A stretch of DNA of 64,000 nucleotides from Pseudoalteromonas amylolytica (GTDB lineage: Bacteria > Pseudomonadota > Gammaproteobacteria > Enterobacterales > Alteromonadaceae), in NCBI RefSeq assembly GCF_001854605.1, contig NZ_MKJU01000030.1, forward strand, positions 249,840 through 313,839. The letters run 5' to 3'. The first letter of the stretch is position 1. Every line of letters begins with the position of its first letter. The notes under the pieces are model-generated. The model was not told where the DNA came from, searched no databases, and was given only the letters and a program-made list of their open reading frames with translations. Position numbers and translations under genes: made by a program. Of the stretch, positions 61,271 to 64,000 are shown piece by piece.

Positions 61271-61720
61271 TTAGCTGAGTTGATCTGATAATAGATACGC
61301 TAATATTTCGACAACCTGCTCTGGTGTGGTCGCCCAGGCTTGGGCCGAACCATCTACTTCTTTTAACGGGTGGATCAATGCCTCACTATGCAGTGTGATA
61401 TAAGGTTTGTTTAGAGCAGCGCAGTAGCCTGCATCAAATGCGGCATTCCACTGCTTGTATTGCTCACCAAAACGGATCACCGCCAAATCGCATTGCTCAA
61501 TAAGTGTTTTGGTGCGAATAGCGTTGATCTTTGCTGACTTATGGTCACGCCAAAAACCGTTTTGCTCCTGCCCAAGGCAATCGCCTGCGGCATCACTTGC
61601 TTCATGAATAGTCACAGCTGATGAAAACTTGATATCCAGACCGGCAGCTTTGCTACCTGTTATAATTTGTTCACGCCAATCGGTATGAATTTCTCCACAA
61701 AGGTATACTTTTAGTGTCAC
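61271..61720 (-). CDS. YtoQ-family protein
   Basis: A 149-residue cytoplasmic protein of the YtoQ family, related to nucleoside 2-deoxyribosyltransferase folds. Visible are VYLCGEIHTDWREQI near 5-19, the segment IRTKTLIEQCDLAVIRFGEQYKQWNAAFDAG split across 68-98, and NKPYITLHSEALIHPL near 104-119. The biochemical role is not established. It is transcribed alone toward the glucoamylase terminator and divergent from the MATE gene. Confidence 0.87.
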   Translation of the reverse strand: MTLKVYLCGEIHTDWREQIITGSKAAGLDIKFSSAVTIHEASDAAGDCLGQEQNGFWRDHKSAKINAIRTKTLIEQCDLAVIRFGEQYKQWNAAFDAGYCAALNKPYITLHSEALIHPLKEVDGSAQAWATTPEQVVEILAYLLSDQLS

Positions 61721-61908
61721 GTTTATCTCCGTTATGATGAAGTGCTCTGCTTGATAACAAACAGGGTAACGTGCTTAAGCTCATTCGCAAAATAAAGGCG
61801 TTACTTTTGGTAATGTGTGGTTTGAGCTGTTCATTTTGAGTTGGTCGATTGAAAGATCAATAAATTTCATAGCTGTTTAACATCGGTAACATTTCACCTT
61901 TACACTCC

Positions 61909-61928
61909 TTAGGTTTAGCTATACCTAA
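61909..61928. promoter_or_regulatory. Palindromic operator candidate before the MATE gene
   Basis: TTAGGT and ACCTAA flank TTAGCTAT, giving an inverted repeat with 18 of 20 positions paired, ending 14 bases before the ATG. A TTTACA hexamer lies just upstream. The placement suggests a local repressor or MerR/MarR-type regulator of the efflux gene, but no such regulator is adjacent. Confidence 0.5.
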
Positions 61929-61942
61929 ATTTAAGGATAATT

Positions 61943-63358
61943 ATGAGCACTCCCTCATCAAGCATTGACGTAGAATTAAATCACGAGGACACACCACTAC
62001 TTACCAGCAACATTGCCAAACAATTCGTACTGATAGCCATTCCAACGACACTCGGCATGGTGATCAATGGATTGTACAGTTTTGTCGACGCTATTTTCAT
62101 TTCAAAGGGAATTGGCAGTCATGCTATGGCAGCGGTATCGGCAGTATTTCCAATTCAGATGTTGCTGATTGCCATCAGTACTATGCTAGGTAGTGGCATG
62201 GCCTCATTGATTTCTCGTTATCTGGGCGGTAATCGTCAGCAAGATGCTGATGTGGTCTTCAGTGCTTCATTTTTATTAGCTATCAGTATCTCTATTATTC
62301 TATCCTTACTCATATTTTTTAATTTGTCAGGTATTTTTGATTTTTTAAAAGTACCACAAGATCTTAGAGGGAACGCAACAGACTATATTACACCTATTGT
62401 ATTATTTTGGACGATTGGTTTTACCAGTAATCAAATAACAGAAGGGTTTAGAGCGTCAGGTAACCCGAAAGCAATGATGCAAGTTCTATCCAGTGCGTCA
62501 ATTTTAAATATCATTTTAGATGCGATATTTATATTTGGCTTTGGTTGGGGGGTTGCTGGCGCGGCTTGGGCAACGATTATTGCTATTCTTATGGCTTTGT
62601 TACTCGGAATTAAATTGCAAAAAAGTGGGCAAAGTAAGGTTCGCTTTAACACAGGGTATTTATTTAGCCCCATCAGAGTACATTTTAAAATTCTCAGCTT
62701 AGGGTTGCCTGTGTTGATGTCACATGGTGGGTTTTCTCTGACGTTAGCGGCGACTGTATATTCTATCTCTACCTTTTTTAGTGAACAGCCTGATTCGATT
62801 ATTGCCGCACACGGCATTTTAGTGCGCTGCTTTATGTTTTTATTCTTACCAATTATAGGCATGATGATAGCGCTGCAAACTTTATCTGGTTTTAATTATG
62901 GTGCCGGTCAATACCAGCGGGTGCGCAGTGCTTACCTTGTCGCGATTTTTGCAAGTACGTTGTGGGGAGGATTGGTAACTTGGCTGTTGTGTTTTAACGC
63001 TGACTTACTCATTGTGCTGTTTACTAATGATGTGCAAGTTATAGCGTTAGGGTTAGACATTGCGAAAGTGTGCTTTGCAGGTTTTATCGCTGCAGGGTTT
63101 TGTATGATGTCTAGCGGGTTGTTCCAAGGTATGGGCCGTGCCATTCCTGCGACGTTTTTGGATGCTGCCAGAAACTATATTTTACTGTTCCCGCTCATGT
63201 ATCTGTTACCCACTTACTTTTCCACAGATGACTTTTGGTTGGCATTCCCAATTGCCGATGTGACAGGCGGTATATTTGCTCTGCTGTTTTCACTGACAAC
63301 TTTACAGTATTTGACGCATCGTGGAGATTTGCCACTAAAACATAAAAAATTCATATAA
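61943..63358 (+). CDS. MATE-family multidrug efflux transporter
   Basis: A 471-residue inner-membrane antiporter with 12 predicted helices in two homologous halves. It begins with a short hydrophilic tail, then IAIPTTLGMVINGLYSFVDAIFI near 32-54, the first helices typical of MATE. Proteins of this group export cationic drugs or metabolites using sodium or proton gradients. TAAGGAT precedes the ATG, and a 20-base palindrome lies just upstream. The substrate is unknown. Confidence 0.92.
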   Translation: MSTPSSSIDVELNHEDTPLLTSNIAKQFVLIAIPTTLGMVINGLYSFVDAIFISKGIGSHAMAAVSAVFPIQMLLIAISTMLGSGMASLISRYLGGNRQQDADVVFSASFLLAISISIILSLLIFFNLSGIFDFLKVPQDLRGNATDYITPIVLFWTIGFTSNQITEGFRASGNPKAMMQVLSSASILNIILDAIFIFGFGWGVAGAAWATIIAILMALLLGIKLQKSGQSKVRFNTGYLFSPIRVHFKILSLGLPVLMSHGGFSLTLAATVYSISTFFSEQPDSIIAAHGILVRCFMFLFLPIIGMMIALQTLSGFNYGAGQYQRVRSAYLVAIFASTLWGGLVTWLLCFNADLLIVLFTNDVQVIALGLDIAKVCFAGFIAAGFCMMSSGLFQGMGRAIPATFLDAARNYILLFPLMYLLPTYFSTDDFWLAFPIADVTGGIFALLFSLTTLQYLTHRGDLPLKHKKFI

Positions 63359-63866
63359 TAATTTTAATTGCAAATATATGGACTCAGTATTGCCTAATAT
63401 AATTTTATGACAATACTGATTTTCATTATTTTTCGCACTGATAACAACCTTCAAGCTTTTGTTTTTATTATGGTTGCTAAAGCCTATTATTAATTTCCTC
63501 TCTATTTATTCTGTTTTTTAATATTCGAATTGAAAATATTTATAATTGATGGTCTCTGAGAAAAACCCCACCTATTCATCTGGTTATGATTTCCTCTGGT
63601 TTTTTGGCGCAATAGTTTTTTGTTGTTGTGTTTATGTGTATTTAAGTATGTCAATAAACAGAATTTATCAATAATAAAATTCGGAAATTTAAACAGACTT
63701 AAAACTGCAAGATTTTTGAAACAGAAAAACCGTAACTTGCTTTTCCGACCAAAGGGGTAGGTTAATTGGTCTAATAATAATAGGTAAACAAAAACATAGA
63801 TATAGAAGCAGTAAATACTATGAAGAATTAACAAATTATGGCTCAGAATCATCAAGGAATATAACG
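63359..63866. other. AT-rich intergenic region before the flavoprotein gene
   Basis: These 508 bases are distinctly AT-rich and hold no supportable gene. A 117-codon open frame on the minus strand (63502-63855) has an unusual hydrophobic and asparagine-rich composition and no recognisable domain, so it is probably chance. The region must carry the promoter of the following gene. Confidence 0.55.
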
Positions 63867-64000
63867 ATGTCTAATATTAAACACTCAGTTTCAATTGTTG
63901 GAGCTGGCATCTCGGGTATCATGTGCGCGCTGACACTTGCTCGCTCACAAACCTGCAAAGGTTGGTCGATTAATGTTTATGAACAAAAATCAAGAGTGGG
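63867..64000 (+). CDS. FAD-dependent oxidoreductase, N-terminal part (runs off the window)
   Basis: Only 44 complete codons are visible. The sequence SVSIVGAGISGIMCALTLAR has the GxGxxG dinucleotide fold of FAD-dependent oxidoreductases, with NVYEQKSRVG as the following strand and glutamate that binds ribose. AAGGAATATAACG precedes the ATG at 63867. The type cannot be resolved; amine oxidase, LodB-like or tryptophan-halogenase relatives are all possible. Confidence 0.8.
   Translation, partial: MSNIKHSVSIVGAGISGIMCALTLARSQTCKGWSINVYEQKSRV

Noticed and set aside
63502..63855. A 117-codon minus-strand open frame
   Set aside because: The region is very AT-rich, the protein has biased composition and no domain, and no ribosome-binding site is evident.
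1..64000. CRISPR arrays, insertion sequences, prophage or integron genes
   Set aside because: No regularly spaced repeats, transposases, integrases or phage structural genes were seen; the only tandem repeat array is the tRNA-Tyr triplet.

Overview
The window looks like ordinary chromosome of a marine gammaproteobacterium of the order Alteromonadales, most likely Pseudoalteromonas or a close relative. This is inferred from several traits: TonB-dependent receptors of the Xanthomonas/Caulobacter subfamily paired with flavin-dependent halogenases, a secreted M9 collagenase with PKD and PPC domains, the hda/DUF2066 and pheST-ihfA neighbourhoods, moderate GC, and many two-component and c-di-GMP proteins. 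I see no rRNA, CRISPR array, prophage or intact insertion sequence.

Layout. Positions 1-4370 hold hexose-phosphate metabolism (pgi, zwf, pgl). Positions 4371-10210 hold a TonB receptor, a flavin-dependent halogenase and a SapC-family protein. Positions 10300-20930 hold mixed housekeeping genes: an asparaginase-type Ntn hydrolase, a CBS protein, the HrpA helicase, an orphan response regulator with a PilZ protein, RlmI, an HD hydrolase and a pentapeptide/potassium-channel fusion. Positions 21000-24160 hold a YgjP-like peptidase, a triplicated tRNA-Tyr array, a SEC-C protein, a probable SOS-controlled SulA and a Sel1 protein. Positions 24270-29220 hold a purine permease, a membrane coiled-coil protein, CysB and a degenerate amidohydrolase. 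Positions 29460-37910 hold secreted or envelope proteins: collagenase, solute-binding protein, glyoxalase-fold protein, and a three-gene operon of cytochrome b/EB_dh protein, DUF1566 protein and PPC phosphoesterase. Positions 38080-46725 hold a diguanylate cyclase, DUF2066, Hda, PheS, PheT, IhfA and a c-di-GMP phosphodiesterase. Positions 46740-61250 form a maltodextrin utilisation locus. Positions 61270-64000 hold a YtoQ protein, a MATE transporter and the start of a flavoprotein.

How the genes work together. The maltodextrin locus can be read as a complete route: TonB receptor across the outer membrane, exported GH13 and lipoprotein GH13/GH15 enzymes, an MFS sugar symporter and a cytoplasmic GH13 alpha-glucosidase. 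Three copies of a TGNATACGTATGCA palindrome mark its promoters. Its glucose product would enter the pgi/zwf/pgl genes at the left end of the window. There a different palindrome, TGACAGCGTTGTCA, occurs before pgi and twice before the first TonB receptor, so the receptor/halogenase pair is probably in a sugar regulon too.

The most striking pattern is that the window carries two paralogous modules of the same design: TonB receptor, intrinsic terminator, flavin-dependent halogenase. Each sits behind a different LacI-type sugar operator. This suggests that these halogenases serve carbohydrate acquisition rather than a natural-product pathway.
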